DNA of 64,000 nt from Ulvibacterium sp965248315. Lineage in GTDB: Bacteria; Bacteroidota; Bacteroidia; Flavobacteriales; Flavobacteriaceae. The position numbers and the translations under genes are program-made. Shown piece by piece: positions 42,967 through 53,038 of the stretch. The stretch is taken from positions 930,001 through 994,000 of the forward strand of contig NZ_CBDFIX010000002.1 in NCBI RefSeq assembly GCF_965248315.1, read 5' to 3'. The notes beneath the pieces were generated by a model, which did not search any database, had not been told where the DNA came from, and saw only the letters and a program-made list of their open reading frames with translations. Position 1 is the stretch's first letter, and every line of letters starts with the position of its first letter.

Positions 42967-44103
42967 TTATTCCTCCGGTTGGGAATCAGGTGGCTGGATT
43001 TGCTCAATTACACCGCTCTGTTTGGCGCGGTGCTCCCAATTCTTTCGGGCCAAAAGCTGCAAATCGGCTACATTGTCGCTTTCGTCCATAATCTCGAGGC
43101 CCAAAAGCGTTTCAATAACATCTTCCATAGTTACAATACCACTTACTGATCCATACTCGTCCACAACAAGCGCAATATGTTCCCGTTTTGCGATTAAAGT
43201 ATCAAATAGCTTGGGAATGGGCGTATCCCTTTTGGTAATCAATAAGTCCCTACGAATTTCGGAAAGAGTAATATCTCCATTATTATTGACAATTTCCTCC
43301 AATACATTGTCCTTGAGAACAAAACCGGTGATATTGTCTACTTTGGTGTCATAGACAGGAATACGGGAAAATCGAAGTTTGGGATTTTCATGAAAGAATT
43401 CCTGAACCGTACTCTGCTCAGAAGCTATTTTAACAACTGCCCTAGGAGTCATGATGTCTTTCACAAATACCTCATCAAAACGGAGTAGATTTTTAATAAC
43501 GGTAGACTCCGATTCTTCGAAGACACCTTCTTCCTGGGCAATATCGGCCATGGCCGTAAAGTCTTCCCGACTCAGCACACTCCCATGATGACCCTTACCG
43601 CCTACCAATTTGGTAAAAAGTTGCAACAACCAAAGGAGCCCTGTCCATTTTAAGGCCAATACCATTATTTTTAGCGACCTAGCCGTAAAGTTGGCCAATT
43701 GCCGCCAGTATGTTGCGCCTATGGTTTTTGGAATGATTTCCGAGGCCACCAAAATCAAGATGGTCATAATTGTTGAAACTACACCTACCATAAGGTCTTC
43801 CGTAAACGTTATCCCCAAAACCGAATGTTGTGTACTGCCATACAGGTCTGCATAGGCTACCTTCGCCTGTACCCCTACCAAAATGGCCCCAACGGTATGG
43901 GCTATGGTGTTCAAGGTTAGTATAGCTATTAATGGTTTGTCCACATCCTTTTTGAGCCCCTCCAAGGTCAAGGCATAGGACTTGCCTTCCTTTTTCTTAA
44001 GATTGATAAAGGTAGGCGTAATGCTCAAAAGCACGGCCTCCAATATGGAGCACAGAAAGGAAAAAAATATGGAAACAAGGGCATAAAAGAGTAACAATCC
44101 CAT
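42967..44103 (-). CDS. CNNM/CorC-type transporter-associated protein (hemolysin family)
   Basis: 378 residues: a DUF21 domain with four hydrophobic helices (about 1-25, 55-80, 100-125 and 140-162), then a pair of CBS domains (about 205-330; VKDIMTPRAVV and LVVDEYGSVSGIVTMEDVIETLLG). It lacks a CorC_HlyC tail or has only a short one (IMDESDNVADLQLLARKNW). The family is linked to magnesium and metal efflux; the old name hemolysin is misleading. It is co-directional with ogt. Confidence 0.9.
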   Translation of the reverse strand: MGLLLFYALVSIFFSFLCSILEAVLLSITPTFINLKKKEGKSYALTLEGLKKDVDKPLIAILTLNTIAHTVGAILVGVQAKVAYADLYGSTQHSVLGITFTEDLMVGVVSTIMTILILVASEIIPKTIGATYWRQLANFTARSLKIMVLALKWTGLLWLLQLFTKLVGGKGHHGSVLSREDFTAMADIAQEEGVFEESESTVIKNLLRFDEVFVKDIMTPRAVVKIASEQSTVQEFFHENPKLRFSRIPVYDTKVDNITGFVLKDNVLEEIVNNNGDITLSEIRRDLLITKRDTPIPKLFDTLIAKREHIALVVDEYGSVSGIVTMEDVIETLLGLEIMDESDNVADLQLLARKNWEHRAKQSGVIEQIQPPDSQPEE

Positions 44104-44258
44104 GGATGAAGTTTTACCAAATCAAAGATACCAATTAAATTAGTGAAACCTATTTTTAGAAGTGCTGGCAATTTGGTTGTTAAACTTATGGCCGAATTGA
44201 CCCATCATTTGGTGCCCCAGATTTATGTCACCTATCTCAATCCCTATACTTAAGATTT

Positions 44259-45590
44259 TTAATTCAATGGCAAATGAGCCTGATAGAACACCTGTTGGAG
44301 AGCGGATCGGATATTTAGTGTGTACAAATTACGATTCTCCCTGGTGGGATTGACCCTGTTGGAAAGAAAAATAAATACCAATTGGTTTTTTGGGTCTGCC
44401 CAGACAAAAGTCCCTGTAAATCCACTGTGTCCGAAGCTTTCGGAGCTTGCCTCAGGTGCCGGGTAGGCTTCATCCAATGATAGTTCGGCATTGTCCAGTA
44501 GCGGTTTATCGAAACCTAGGCCACGTCGGTTTTCATTATCCGGATACTGTATTTTTATGAATTCCTTCACCGTGGCTTCGGACAGGTATTGTTTACCATC
44601 ATAACTGCCATAGTTTTGATAGAGTTGCATGATTTTAGCCAGATCGGGGGCCGAACTAAAAAGACCAGCGTTGCCGGATACTCCACCTAAAAGTGATGCG
44701 TTTTCGTCATGTACCCAACCTTGGGTCAGTGTATGGCGGAACAAGGTATCTAGTTCTGTTGGGACAATTTGGTTGGGGAAATTTTTTGTTTTGGGCTTAA
44801 ACCCTAAGGTAGCAGCTCCCAAAGGCAGGTAAAAATTCTTTTCCAGATAATATTCATAGGACTCCCCAGTCAATTGTTCAATAAGTTCAGGAAATATTAA
44901 AAAAGTGAGTCCCGAGTAACGATATTTCTTTTCATCGGAAACCTTTGAGTGGTTGATCATACGATACATTTTCCGATTAAATCGATTATTTACATAAAGT
45001 CCCTCGTAGGCCTTGTTCTGAAATCGATTTTGCTTCGTTCTCTTTACGAATCTACTTTTAAGTTTTCCATTTTTTTTGATGACCTCGTTGAGAAAAATAA
45101 TGTAAGGTTCCAACCCTGCTTGGTGTGCCAAGATTTCCCGTAGCGTCAAATCTTTTTTGTCCTTTATATTGCGCCAGGGTTTCCAATAGGTGCTAAAGGG
45201 TTTGTCCAAATCCAATTTCCCCTCGTCTACCAATTTCATAAGAGCAGGTAGGGGTCCGGTTATCTTAGTGACAGAGGCAAGGTCGTAAATGTCGCTAAGA
45301 GCTGTAGGTTGTAAGCTGTCATAGGTATGAAACCCATAGGCTTTATGAAAAATAATCCTAGAATTTTTGGCTACCAGTACCTGTGCACCTGGAAAGGCCT
45401 TCATTTTTATACCATTCGTTATAATGGAATCGACTTTGGTATGTATATATGATGAATCAAGGCCTACTTCGGATGGGATATCATAGGTGAGTTTCCCTGG
45501 CTGGGGAATATTTAAAGCTTTGGAAGCTCCTTCTTGAGCGAAGGCGATTTCAAGAAGTAAACCAAAAAAGATAAATAACAATTTTTTCAT
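44259..45590 (-). CDS. Secreted serine hydrolase, beta-lactamase/PBP-like (class C)
   Basis: 443 residues with a signal peptide (to about FAQE). The active-site motif SxxK is S106-V-T-K109 in YDLASVTKITG. The second motif is YSGLTF rather than the usual YxN. The third is HSGFTGT (HxG) near 412. Such proteins are esterases, peptidases or penicillin-binding-like enzymes; no resistance role should be assumed. It follows hemB on the same strand with 74 bases between. Confidence 0.88.
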   Translation of the reverse strand: MKKLLFIFFGLLLEIAFAQEGASKALNIPQPGKLTYDIPSEVGLDSSYIHTKVDSIITNGIKMKAFPGAQVLVAKNSRIIFHKAYGFHTYDSLQPTALSDIYDLASVTKITGPLPALMKLVDEGKLDLDKPFSTYWKPWRNIKDKKDLTLREILAHQAGLEPYIIFLNEVIKKNGKLKSRFVKRTKQNRFQNKAYEGLYVNNRFNRKMYRMINHSKVSDEKKYRYSGLTFLIFPELIEQLTGESYEYYLEKNFYLPLGAATLGFKPKTKNFPNQIVPTELDTLFRHTLTQGWVHDENASLLGGVSGNAGLFSSAPDLAKIMQLYQNYGSYDGKQYLSEATVKEFIKIQYPDNENRRGLGFDKPLLDNAELSLDEAYPAPEASSESFGHSGFTGTFVWADPKNQLVFIFLSNRVNPTRENRNLYTLNIRSALQQVFYQAHLPLN

Positions 45591-45664
45591 ATGTAATATA
45601 GGTTCATTCTAAAAAGAAAAAAATCTGCAGTTAAACAATATTGGCCCCATGTCTGTCCGAATAA

Positions 45665-46654
45665 TTATGACATTAACCTCACGGCGTCTTTGGCAAAGTA
45701 ACTGGCAATAATATCCGCTCCGGCTCTTTTAATGGCAATCAGTTGTTCCATAAGTATGGCATCATGCTCCAACCAACCTTTTTCAGCGGCGGCCTTAAGC
45801 ATGGCATACTCCCCAGAAACTTGATACACCGCTACCGGAACCTCCACATCATTGCGTATTTCCCGAACAATATCCAGATAACACAATCCGGGTTTTACCA
45901 TAACAATATCCGCACCTTCATCAATATCCATTTGGGTCTCCTTTAGGGCCTCAAAGCGATTGGCATAGTCCATTTGGTAGGTCTTTTTGTCCTTGGGTAC
46001 ATCTTTCATGTCTACGGGAGCGGAATCCAGTGCATCGCGGAACGGTCCGTAGAAGGCACTGGCGTATTTGGCACTATAGCTCATGATGCCGGTTTCTGTA
46101 AATCCTTCTTCTTCCAAGGCTTCTCGTATGGTAAGGATACGGCCGTCCATCATATCGCTCGGTGCTACAAAATCAGCTCCCGCTTGGGCATGACTAACGC
46201 TCATTTCCGCCAAAATCTCTGAAGTTTCATCGTTTAAAATCCGACCGTTTTCAACAATTCCATCATGACCATAAGAAGAATAGGGATCCAAGGCCACATC
46301 TGTCATCACCAGCATATCCGGACAAGCATTTTTTACATGTTGTATGGCGAGCTGCATGAGTCCATTCGGATTCAACGCTTCGGAACCTTTATTATCCTTT
46401 AGATTATCCGGTACTTTTACAAAGAGAAGCACGGCACATAGGCCCATATTCCAAAGTTCTTTGACCTCTTTTTCCAAATTATCCAAACTAAGTCGGTAAT
46501 ACTCTGGCATAGAAGGAATCTCCTGTCTTATACCTTTCCCTTCTACCACAAAGAGTGGGACCAGAAAATCATGAGGTGTGAGAACGGTCTCCTTTACCAT
46601 TCTTCTTATGGTCTCAGAGCTTCGGAGGCGTCTATTTCGTATCAATGGATGCAT
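45665..46654 (-). CDS. hemB: Delta-aminolevulinic acid dehydratase (porphobilinogen synthase)
   Basis: Joins two ALA molecules to porphobilinogen in heme synthesis. 329 residues, TIM-barrel, with the two active lysines in MSYSAKYASAFYGPFRDA (near 197) and MVKPGLCYLDIV (near 252). The metal-binding region VMTDVALDPYSSYGHDG has no Cys triad, so it is the Mg-type rather than the Zn-type enzyme. It lies about 40 bases after a lipoprotein-like gene and downstream of hemA-hemF on the same strand. Confidence 0.97.
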   Translation of the reverse strand: MHPLIRNRRLRSSETIRRMVKETVLTPHDFLVPLFVVEGKGIRQEIPSMPEYYRLSLDNLEKEVKELWNMGLCAVLLFVKVPDNLKDNKGSEALNPNGLMQLAIQHVKNACPDMLVMTDVALDPYSSYGHDGIVENGRILNDETSEILAEMSVSHAQAGADFVAPSDMMDGRILTIREALEEEGFTETGIMSYSAKYASAFYGPFRDALDSAPVDMKDVPKDKKTYQMDYANRFEALKETQMDIDEGADIVMVKPGLCYLDIVREIRNDVEVPVAVYQVSGEYAMLKAAAEKGWLEHDAILMEQLIAIKRAGADIIASYFAKDAVRLMS

Positions 46655-46693
46655 GGTACTGCTTTTATTTCAAGTTCGGAATTCCAAAGATAA

Positions 46694-47833
46694 TTAATCG
46701 TTAGGCGCCGCCATTTCTTTCAATGGAATTATATCTACATTTCCAAAAGTGACATCCGTATTATGGGCAATAAGTAGACAAGAACCTCCCAGGTGTTTTG
46801 TTTTGGAGGTTTCTATGGCTTGGAAATCCCATGTTTCAGGTTCTTCCCTACTTGCTTCCCAAAGCTTTACCGAATATTGTATGCTATTATCAGGAAGGTC
46901 TTGTACCCGGTGCTTCATCCCGTATGGTACTCCTTCCACAATATTGCGATATTGATCTTCTTTTTGCTCCTCATAAAAATTATCACCATCAAAAATACGC
47001 CATCTACAATCTTTATAACCGTCGGTAATCCTAAATTCAGCTGTAGCACCTAGAGGATGCCATTTCCGATTAGGCTGCAAACTGTCCTTGTCATGACCGG
47101 GCCATAAGGTGGCCAAGGCTGCATGGGACACATTGTAAGTGGGCGGACCTTCTTCCGGAGGGGTATAACCGTGAAAGGTCACAGTAGTGGTTGCCTCATA
47201 GTTTCGCCAAGAAGTATCACCAATGGCCAATACCCTATCATAATACACATCTTGGGTGCGAATACCTTTGGGGGTTATTTTCCAATGACCGTCCACTACC
47301 TGAACAACATCTTGAATATCTTTTACTTCTGCCCAGTTTATGGAATATGGTAAGGGCCATTCTGTTTCCGGGTTGTAATGTAAACTAATTTCCTTTGATG
47401 TGAGTTCCTTCCCGTTCTTAGTGACGTGAAGATATATGGTATTCTTGCCTTTTTTAAGCCTATCCCTATAGATTTCCATATTAAAATCACCTTGGGCAGC
47501 CAATCGGTGAAGGTCGGAACCTAAGGTAAGCACATGCTTTTCTTGAGTATTATTAAGCATATAGTATGCTGTTATCCCAACACTATCCGTTTGGATGTTG
47601 CCCAATACATTGATTTGTGCCTGTGGGTGACCTATATTTCCAAAATATTGTTCGGTTCCATACCATAGGGAAATAGTTGCCCCTTGGTCCTTTGTATCGG
47701 TTTCTTTACAGCACAATAGCAAAAACACACTTGGCATTATCACCATGATAGAACCTTTGCTCCTAAAAAGAAACTGGAAAAATAGAGAAGTTTTCTTCTT
47801 CATAGGTTTTACAAGCACGTAAGAGGTTTCCAT
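46694..47833 (-). CDS. Lipoprotein with concanavalin-like domain, function unknown
   Basis: 379 residues from the ATG at 47833. The signal and lipobox (VFLLLCC) sit late, so the Met at residue 11 (47803) or 30 (47746) may be the true start. After about 60 residues come beta-rich regions with many Trp and Tyr (YEATTTVTFHGYTPPEEGPP, WHPLGATAEFRITDGYKDCRWR, NTDVTFGNVDIIPL), which suggest a jelly-roll domain. I cannot name a family. It begins 11 bases after phzF-like gene ends. Confidence 0.55.
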   Translation of the reverse strand: METSYVLVKPMKKKTSLFFQFLFRSKGSIMVIMPSVFLLLCCKETDTKDQGATISLWYGTEQYFGNIGHPQAQINVLGNIQTDSVGITAYYMLNNTQEKHVLTLGSDLHRLAAQGDFNMEIYRDRLKKGKNTIYLHVTKNGKELTSKEISLHYNPETEWPLPYSINWAEVKDIQDVVQVVDGHWKITPKGIRTQDVYYDRVLAIGDTSWRNYEATTTVTFHGYTPPEEGPPTYNVSHAALATLWPGHDKDSLQPNRKWHPLGATAEFRITDGYKDCRWRIFDGDNFYEEQKEDQYRNIVEGVPYGMKHRVQDLPDNSIQYSVKLWEASREEPETWDFQAIETSKTKHLGGSCLLIAHNTDVTFGNVDIIPLKEMAAPND

Positions 47834-47844
47834 GTAGATTGCCC

Positions 47845-48633
47845 TTAGATTTCAATTTCACCAATCAAATAGGGTACTGCCTTTCCAGATATCTTGATGC
47901 GTTCTCCAAGGTCTTCACAAAAAAGGTCACCGCCCCTTTTGGATAATTGCTTGGCGCTCAGTTTCGTTTTTCCCAACCGTTTGGACCAATACGGTGTTAG
48001 CGTGGTGTGTGCTGATCCGGTAACGGGATCTTCATCAATTCCTGAGCCTGGCGCAAAAAATCGAGAAACAAAATCAACTGTCATACCTTTGGCGGAGACG
48101 ATGACTCCTCGTACATTGGCCTTCCCAAGTAAGTAAAAGTTAGGTTCAATGTCCTCAATACCCTGCTGGTCTTCATAAATTAACAAATAGTCCGTTTTCC
48201 CCTTAAAGGTCTGTACAGGGGCTTTTCCTATAGCCTCGTTCAATATAGCCAAGGGTTGGACTTCTACGACGGAATCTACAGGGAAATCCAAGGTTAAAAG
48301 GCCATTCTCTCCCTTTTCTACGGATAGGACTCCCCGGTTTTTTGAATAAAAAATAATCTTGTTTGTGGTAACATCGTAGTAATTGAACAATACATAAGCG
48401 GAGGCCAAAGTGGCGTGACCGCATAAAGCAACTTCAATGGATGGGGTAAACCATCGTATTTCATACCCATCACCTTTTTTTACTAGAAATGCGGTTTCGG
48501 CTAGATTGTTCTCCGCAGCTATCCGTTGCATGGTTTCATTAGCCAACCAAGTTTCTAGGAGGCAAACCGCAGCTGGATTTCCTGAGAAAACCTGATCAGT
48601 AAAAGCGTCTATTTGATATATGTTGAGTTTCAT
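47845..48633 (-). CDS. PhzF-family isomerase/epimerase
   Basis: 262 residues of the DapF-like fold duplicated. Motifs: IYQIDAFTDQVFSGNPAAVC at the start, ENNLAETAFLVKKG with the catalytic-type Glu, and the C-terminal GSGIDEDPVTGSAHTTLTPYW. The family includes phenazine synthesis PhzF, but most members outside phenazine operons have unknown substrates. It lies 3 bases after the FkbM-family gene. Confidence 0.88.
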   Translation of the reverse strand: MKLNIYQIDAFTDQVFSGNPAAVCLLETWLANETMQRIAAENNLAETAFLVKKGDGYEIRWFTPSIEVALCGHATLASAYVLFNYYDVTTNKIIFYSKNRGVLSVEKGENGLLTLDFPVDSVVEVQPLAILNEAIGKAPVQTFKGKTDYLLIYEDQQGIEDIEPNFYLLGKANVRGVIVSAKGMTVDFVSRFFAPGSGIDEDPVTGSAHTTLTPYWSKRLGKTKLSAKQLSKRGGDLFCEDLGERIKISGKAVPYLIGEIEI

Positions 48634-48636
48634 AAT

Positions 48637-49362
48637 TTAAGCGGACATTTTCCTTTTCTTCCAAATTTGAAAATTTCCGTCCCTTACCAAAATATCAAAC
48701 CCTATAGAGCGGAGGATATCTTCACATTCTTGGGCTTCCTCTTGGGTCAATATATTGGCAAAAGGATGTACTTCCATAAAAATTTGATTAAATTCTGCAA
48801 TACCTTTCTGATAGTTTCGAAATAAATCCAGTTCTCCCCCCTCAATATCCATGATCAATGTATCAAAGTTCAGCCCGTATTTTTTCCGCAGTCCCTGAAA
48901 CGTCTCTCCCTTTATATTAATCCTGTTCGGGGTCTTACGTTTAGCACTTCCTCCAACGATAAGGTGGTGTATATAAAAATCATTTATTTCCTCATTGGAT
49001 ATAATACAATTTTCAATAGCGAATTCGCAACCGTTTTCCTGCCTATTCTTGTCTATCCAAGGAATTAAATTTGGATTGGCCTCCAATACCACGTGTGCCG
49101 AATTGTCCGAAAGCAATTTGTTGGTGAGGCAAGAAACATAACCTAAACAGGAACCAAGTTCCAACACTTTAGCATCCGGAGAAAGATATTCCTTTAAATA
49201 TCGGGATTCCTCTTCTTCATAGGTGCCCAAGACAAACCTTCCACGAAACTTAAAATCCGTCAAATGAAAGGGGACATGAATGGTTAGGCCATCATTTTTA
49301 AATACCTTTTTGAAATAGGTAAAATAAACTCCAGCAAGGAACAATCTTGGTTTTTTTAACAT
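48637..49362 (-). CDS. FkbM-family methyltransferase
   Basis: 241 residues. SAM-binding start AKVLELGSCLGYVSCL (residues about 64-79), then VVLEANPNLIPWI, and the FkbM core DTLIMDIEGGELDLFRNY (near 170) with IFMEVHPF. This points to an O-methyltransferase of a glycan or lipid. No sugar or lipid operon is attached, so the substrate is open. It is co-directional with the PhzF-like gene. Confidence 0.82.
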   Translation of the reverse strand: MLKKPRLFLAGVYFTYFKKVFKNDGLTIHVPFHLTDFKFRGRFVLGTYEEEESRYLKEYLSPDAKVLELGSCLGYVSCLTNKLLSDNSAHVVLEANPNLIPWIDKNRQENGCEFAIENCIISNEEINDFYIHHLIVGGSAKRKTPNRINIKGETFQGLRKKYGLNFDTLIMDIEGGELDLFRNYQKGIAEFNQIFMEVHPFANILTQEEAQECEDILRSIGFDILVRDGNFQIWKKRKMSA

Positions 49363-49437
49363 TCAAGCTTTTTTAATGTTGAAGGGCCTTATGGGTTAAA
49401 TTTAGGAAAATATCCAACATGATAAGGACTATAACCT

Positions 49438-50385
49438 TCAGTCCAGACCGAATTTACGATTAAACCTATCCGCCTTTTGAATCCATTTTTTTGGGGCATT
49501 AAGGCGGTATCCGATATACAACTCAACAAAAGTAATGATGTCATCCAATTGCGTGTTTTGGTCCGTTCCATGTTCCAATACTTGGGCGCTTAAATTAATT
49601 CCGGTAAAAAACCGCTCAGAATTATAACCTATGGCACTTCTAAAAATTACTTGGGCGAGACTGGAGGTAAATGTTTCTCCTTCGGAACGTGTAAAATTGG
49701 CCCCTAACCCTATCGTGGCACCTGCAGAGAGTAAATAGTGTTTTCCGATAACTAAATTGTAATAATACCCTGGCCCAATGGCTAGATTAAAGGAGTGGTC
49801 ATCACCGACTTGAACATTTGTATCCTCCAACTTAAAACGGGTATAGTAAAAGGTGAATCTGGGAATAAAACTGCCGGCACTTTTTTTCTGCCATTCATTT
49901 TGGAACCCTATGGCTCTAAACGAAAAATTCCGATTAAAAATAAAGCTAGTGGTTCCACCAATTTTTAAGGTGCGTAGTTCTGGAAAGGGCAGAAACTCGT
50001 CATTAAATGGAGTGAAAAATCCCTTTTGTCTATAGAAATCCAAAGTTTGCATCCATCGACCCAAGAACATTCTAAAGTTTAACGTAAAGAGTTTGGATCC
50101 GCTATTGTCCCGATTTTCGGAGAAAAAATTAGGGGCGTAACCTAAATCCACCTCAACGGAACGGAATAACGCGGAAAGCCCAAGATAGGTCTTATCATTG
50201 GGGATGAATTCGGTTTGTTGGTTGGTCTCTGTATCGGTTACTATAAAACTATTGGAAGTGTTCTGTACGCCAAGCCTCAAAGTGACCTTTTCCGGAAATC
50301 TACGGATATACAAGCTATCGTTCTGTGACTGTGACACAAAGGAACATAGCCCCAGAAAAAAGGTGAAGATGTGCTTTAGACCCAT
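49438..50385 (-). CDS. DUF4421-family outer-membrane-type protein
   Basis: 315 residues with a signal peptide (to FVSQSQ). The rest alternates hydrophobic and polar residues, with regularly spaced aromatic residues (VTLRLGVQNTSNSFIV, FRMFLGRWMQTLDFYRQKGFF, YYYNLVIGKHYLLSAGATIG), which suggests a beta-barrel. DUF4421 fits. Its start overlaps the 3' end of hemF by 10 bases, so it is translated from the same message. The role is unknown. Confidence 0.75.
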   Translation of the reverse strand: MGLKHIFTFFLGLCSFVSQSQNDSLYIRRFPEKVTLRLGVQNTSNSFIVTDTETNQQTEFIPNDKTYLGLSALFRSVEVDLGYAPNFFSENRDNSGSKLFTLNFRMFLGRWMQTLDFYRQKGFFTPFNDEFLPFPELRTLKIGGTTSFIFNRNFSFRAIGFQNEWQKKSAGSFIPRFTFYYTRFKLEDTNVQVGDDHSFNLAIGPGYYYNLVIGKHYLLSAGATIGLGANFTRSEGETFTSSLAQVIFRSAIGYNSERFFTGINLSAQVLEHGTDQNTQLDDIITFVELYIGYRLNAPKKWIQKADRFNRKFGLD

Positions 50386-51278
50386 TCTTTGGGCTTTTGA
50401 AGAATTTTAAGCAAACGCTCTTCCTCACTGCCTTCTTCTGGATGATGATCATAACGCCATTGCACGTGCGGGGGAAGGCTCATCAAAATGCTTTCAATAC
50501 GGCCGTTGGTCTTTAGCCCAAATAAGGTACCCTTGTCGTGAACGAGATTGAATTCTACATAACGCCCCCGTCTAATTTCTTGCCAATCCCTTTGTTTATT
50601 GGTGTACTTAAGCCCTTTTCTTTTTATAACGATTGGTATATAGGCTTCCAAAAAGCTATCGCCAACTTCCGTTATAAAATTATACCAGTTTTGCATGGAC
50701 ATTTCCTCCGAAGTTTTGCAATAGTCAAAAAAGAGTCCGCCCACACCACGGGCCTCATTCCTATGGGTGTTCCAAAAGTAGGCATCGCACTTCTTTTTAT
50801 AGTCTGGATAAAACGACGGATGATGTGCATCACACGCTTTCTTGCAAACGGAATGGAAATGAACGGCATCTTCGTCAAATAGATAATAGGGCGTAAGATC
50901 TTGACCTCCTCCAAACCACTGATCTACAATTTCCCCTTTTTTGTCATACATTTCAAAGTAACGCCAATTGGCATGTACCGTTGGTATCATGGGACTTTTT
51001 GGATGGATGACCAAACTAAGTCCACAAGCAAAGAAATCCGCATCCTGAACCCCAAAATAGTTTTGCATACTCTGGGGCAATTCCCCATGAACTGCCGAAA
51101 TATTTACACCCCCTTTTTCAAAAACCGCTCCGTTTTCGATGACCCGTGAACGACCTCCACCTCCTTCCGGACGAATCCATTGATCTTCCCTAAATTTGGA
51201 TTTGCCGTCTATCTCTTCAAGTTTGGAAGTTATGGTGTCTTGAAGATTTTGAATGTAGGCGTAGAATGTATCTTTCAT
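50376..51278 (-). CDS. hemF: Oxygen-dependent coproporphyrinogen III oxidase
   Basis: Oxidatively decarboxylates coproporphyrinogen III to protoporphyrinogen IX, using O2. About 300 residues from the ATG at 51278 (a frame extension to 51311 is not family-like). Motifs: RPEGGGGRSRVIENGAVFEKGGVN near 37, HANWRYFEM near 103, and WFGGGQDLTPYY near 123. The block WNTHRNEARGVGGLFFDY near 169 and the final GRYVEFNLVHDKGTLFGL are also present. The oxygen-dependent form points to an aerobic organism. Confidence 0.97.
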   Translation of the reverse strand: MKDTFYAYIQNLQDTITSKLEEIDGKSKFREDQWIRPEGGGGRSRVIENGAVFEKGGVNISAVHGELPQSMQNYFGVQDADFFACGLSLVIHPKSPMIPTVHANWRYFEMYDKKGEIVDQWFGGGQDLTPYYLFDEDAVHFHSVCKKACDAHHPSFYPDYKKKCDAYFWNTHRNEARGVGGLFFDYCKTSEEMSMQNWYNFITEVGDSFLEAYIPIVIKRKGLKYTNKQRDWQEIRRGRYVEFNLVHDKGTLFGLKTNGRIESILMSLPPHVQWRYDHHPEEGSEEERLLKILQKPKEWV

Positions 51279-51324
51279 ATTACAATTCTTGTCCCCTTGG
51301 GGCAAGGCCAAAGGATTTTAGGTG

Positions 51325-51858
51325 TTAACAATTTAGTTCGTACAACTCCATATCCAATGCGGGTTCATTCGGGGGACTGTGTTCCTTCTTCAATGTCGTT
51401 TGCCATGTGTAGCCACATTTTTCCGCTACTTTGATGCTTCCTTTATTTGTGTTATGTACAATAATCTGAAGGGTTTCCACATCCAGAACCTCAAAAGCAT
51501 AATTTGATAATGCTTGTATGCTTTGTGACATCCAACCTTTTCCTTCAAATTGATAGCCGATGCAATAGGCCAGTTCGGCCTGTCTTTTGTCTTGGTTCAG
51601 TTTTTTTATATACACCAGGCCGATAATCGTTCTGCGCTCTTTATGTTTTAACTTAAAAAGCAGTTCTTCCTTTGTTAGGAATTGCTTTACTTTCTTTTCT
51701 ACAAAATACTTGGACAGATCAGGTGTAAGATTTTGTTCAAGCGTCCTTGGGAAGTATCGTTTTAGTCTATCGGCATTGGAGACGACAAAATCGCATAACT
51801 TCCAAGAATCTTTTTCTTGGATAGGTTCAATAAAATAATGGTCAAAATCAAATACCAC
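51325..51858 (-). CDS. GNAT-family N-acetyltransferase (RimJ/RimL-like)
   Basis: 177 residues. The acetyl-CoA-binding block with the pattern Q/R-x-x-G-x-G is YQFEGKGWMSQSIQALSNYAF near 110, preceded by IIGLVYIKKLN-type strands and followed by LQIIVHNTNKGSIKVAEKCGY. These fit RimJ/RimL-like acetyltransferases, which act on proteins or small amines. The substrate is unknown. It sits between hemE and hemF in the heme transcript. Confidence 0.85.
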   Translation of the reverse strand: MVFDFDHYFIEPIQEKDSWKLCDFVVSNADRLKRYFPRTLEQNLTPDLSKYFVEKKVKQFLTKEELLFKLKHKERRTIIGLVYIKKLNQDKRQAELAYCIGYQFEGKGWMSQSIQALSNYAFEVLDVETLQIIVHNTNKGSIKVAEKCGYTWQTTLKKEHSPPNEPALDMELYELNC

Positions 51859-51884
51859 TTTTTGCTTTATTCTAAACCCTCTTT

Positions 51885-52913
51885 TTAGTTTGAGTATTCC
51901 TTTACGGCATCGATAAATGCCTTTGCATTTTCCAATGGAATATTGGGAAGTATCCCATGCCCCAAATTGACAATATATTTATCCTTCCCAAACTCGTTTA
52001 TCATCTGTGTAACCCTACTTTTAATTTGCGATGGAGGCGACAATAATCGGGCAGGGTCAAAATTACCTTGTAAGGTAATGTTTCCTCCGCTAAGATATCT
52101 CGCATTTCTTGCTGAACAGGTCCAATCTACACCCAATGCCGAAGCTCCGGACTTTGCCATTTCCCCCAAGGCGAACCAGCATCCTTTTCCAAAGACGATT
52201 ACGGGGGCATCGTCTTTTAAGGCATCGACAATTTGCTGAATGTATTGCCAGGAAAGTTCCTGATAATCGGTAGGAGAAAGCATACCGCCCCAAGAATCGA
52301 ATATTTGAACGGCGTTAACCCCGGCCTTTACCTTGGCCTTGAGGTAGGCAATGGTAGTATCCGTAATTTTTTGTAACATTTCATGGGCAGCCTTCGGTTG
52401 AGTAAAACAGAATGCCTTGGCCTTATCAAAGGTTTTACTTCCCTGTCCTTGTACGCAATAACATAATATGGTCCAAGGTGAGCCCGCAAAACCGATCAAT
52501 GGAACTGCGTTATTTAATTTTTCCTTGGTCATTTGAATGGCCTGCATTACGTAATCCAATTCCTGATTTACATCGGGAACTATTGCAGCATCCACATCTT
52601 TTTGCGATTGAATCGGATTGGGCAGGTAAGGCCCGAAATTGGGTTTCATCTGTACCTCAATATTCATGGCTTGGGGGACTACCAAAATATCACTGAAAAG
52701 AATAGCGGCATCCATGCCAAATCTTCGGATGGGTTGTACCGTAATTTCAGAGGCCAATTCGGGAGTCTGGCAGCGGGTAAAGAAATCGTACTTTTTCCTA
52801 ATTTCCATGAACTCCGGTAAATATCGCCCAGCCTGGCGCATCATCCATACGGGTGGTCTATTTACGGCTTCACCGCGTAAGGCTCTTAAAAATAAATCAT
52901 TGGTAACACTCAT
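51885..52913 (-). CDS. hemE: Uroporphyrinogen decarboxylase
   Basis: Removes four carboxyl groups from uroporphyrinogen III to give coproporphyrinogen III. 342 residues, TIM-barrel. PPVWMMRQAGRYLPEF (19-34) holds the substrate-binding Arg. ILFSDILVVPQAM near 71 has the conserved Asp, and GFAGSPWTILCYC near 133 and the C-terminal NLGHGILPNIPLEN are complete family blocks. It lies about 126 bases after the hemCD gene on the same strand. Confidence 0.97.
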   Translation of the reverse strand: MSVTNDLFLRALRGEAVNRPPVWMMRQAGRYLPEFMEIRKKYDFFTRCQTPELASEITVQPIRRFGMDAAILFSDILVVPQAMNIEVQMKPNFGPYLPNPIQSQKDVDAAIVPDVNQELDYVMQAIQMTKEKLNNAVPLIGFAGSPWTILCYCVQGQGSKTFDKAKAFCFTQPKAAHEMLQKITDTTIAYLKAKVKAGVNAVQIFDSWGGMLSPTDYQELSWQYIQQIVDALKDDAPVIVFGKGCWFALGEMAKSGASALGVDWTCSARNARYLSGGNITLQGNFDPARLLSPPSQIKSRVTQMINEFGKDKYIVNLGHGILPNIPLENAKAFIDAVKEYSN

Positions 52914-53038
52914 ATTTTCAACTCGTTGGTCATTGTAAGGCTTAAAACCAAATGCTCATTTTTTTAGCCTGGATCCAGAGGTGCTTTTGTTGTTCGCTTT
53001 CCTAATCCAATGTTTTTCGAGCGCCATTTAAAAAAGCC

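Noticed and set aside
44259..45590. Serine hydrolase as a beta-lactamase resistance gene
   Set aside because: SxxK and HxG are present but the family is broad and mostly esterase or peptidase-like; the YxN motif is changed to YSG.
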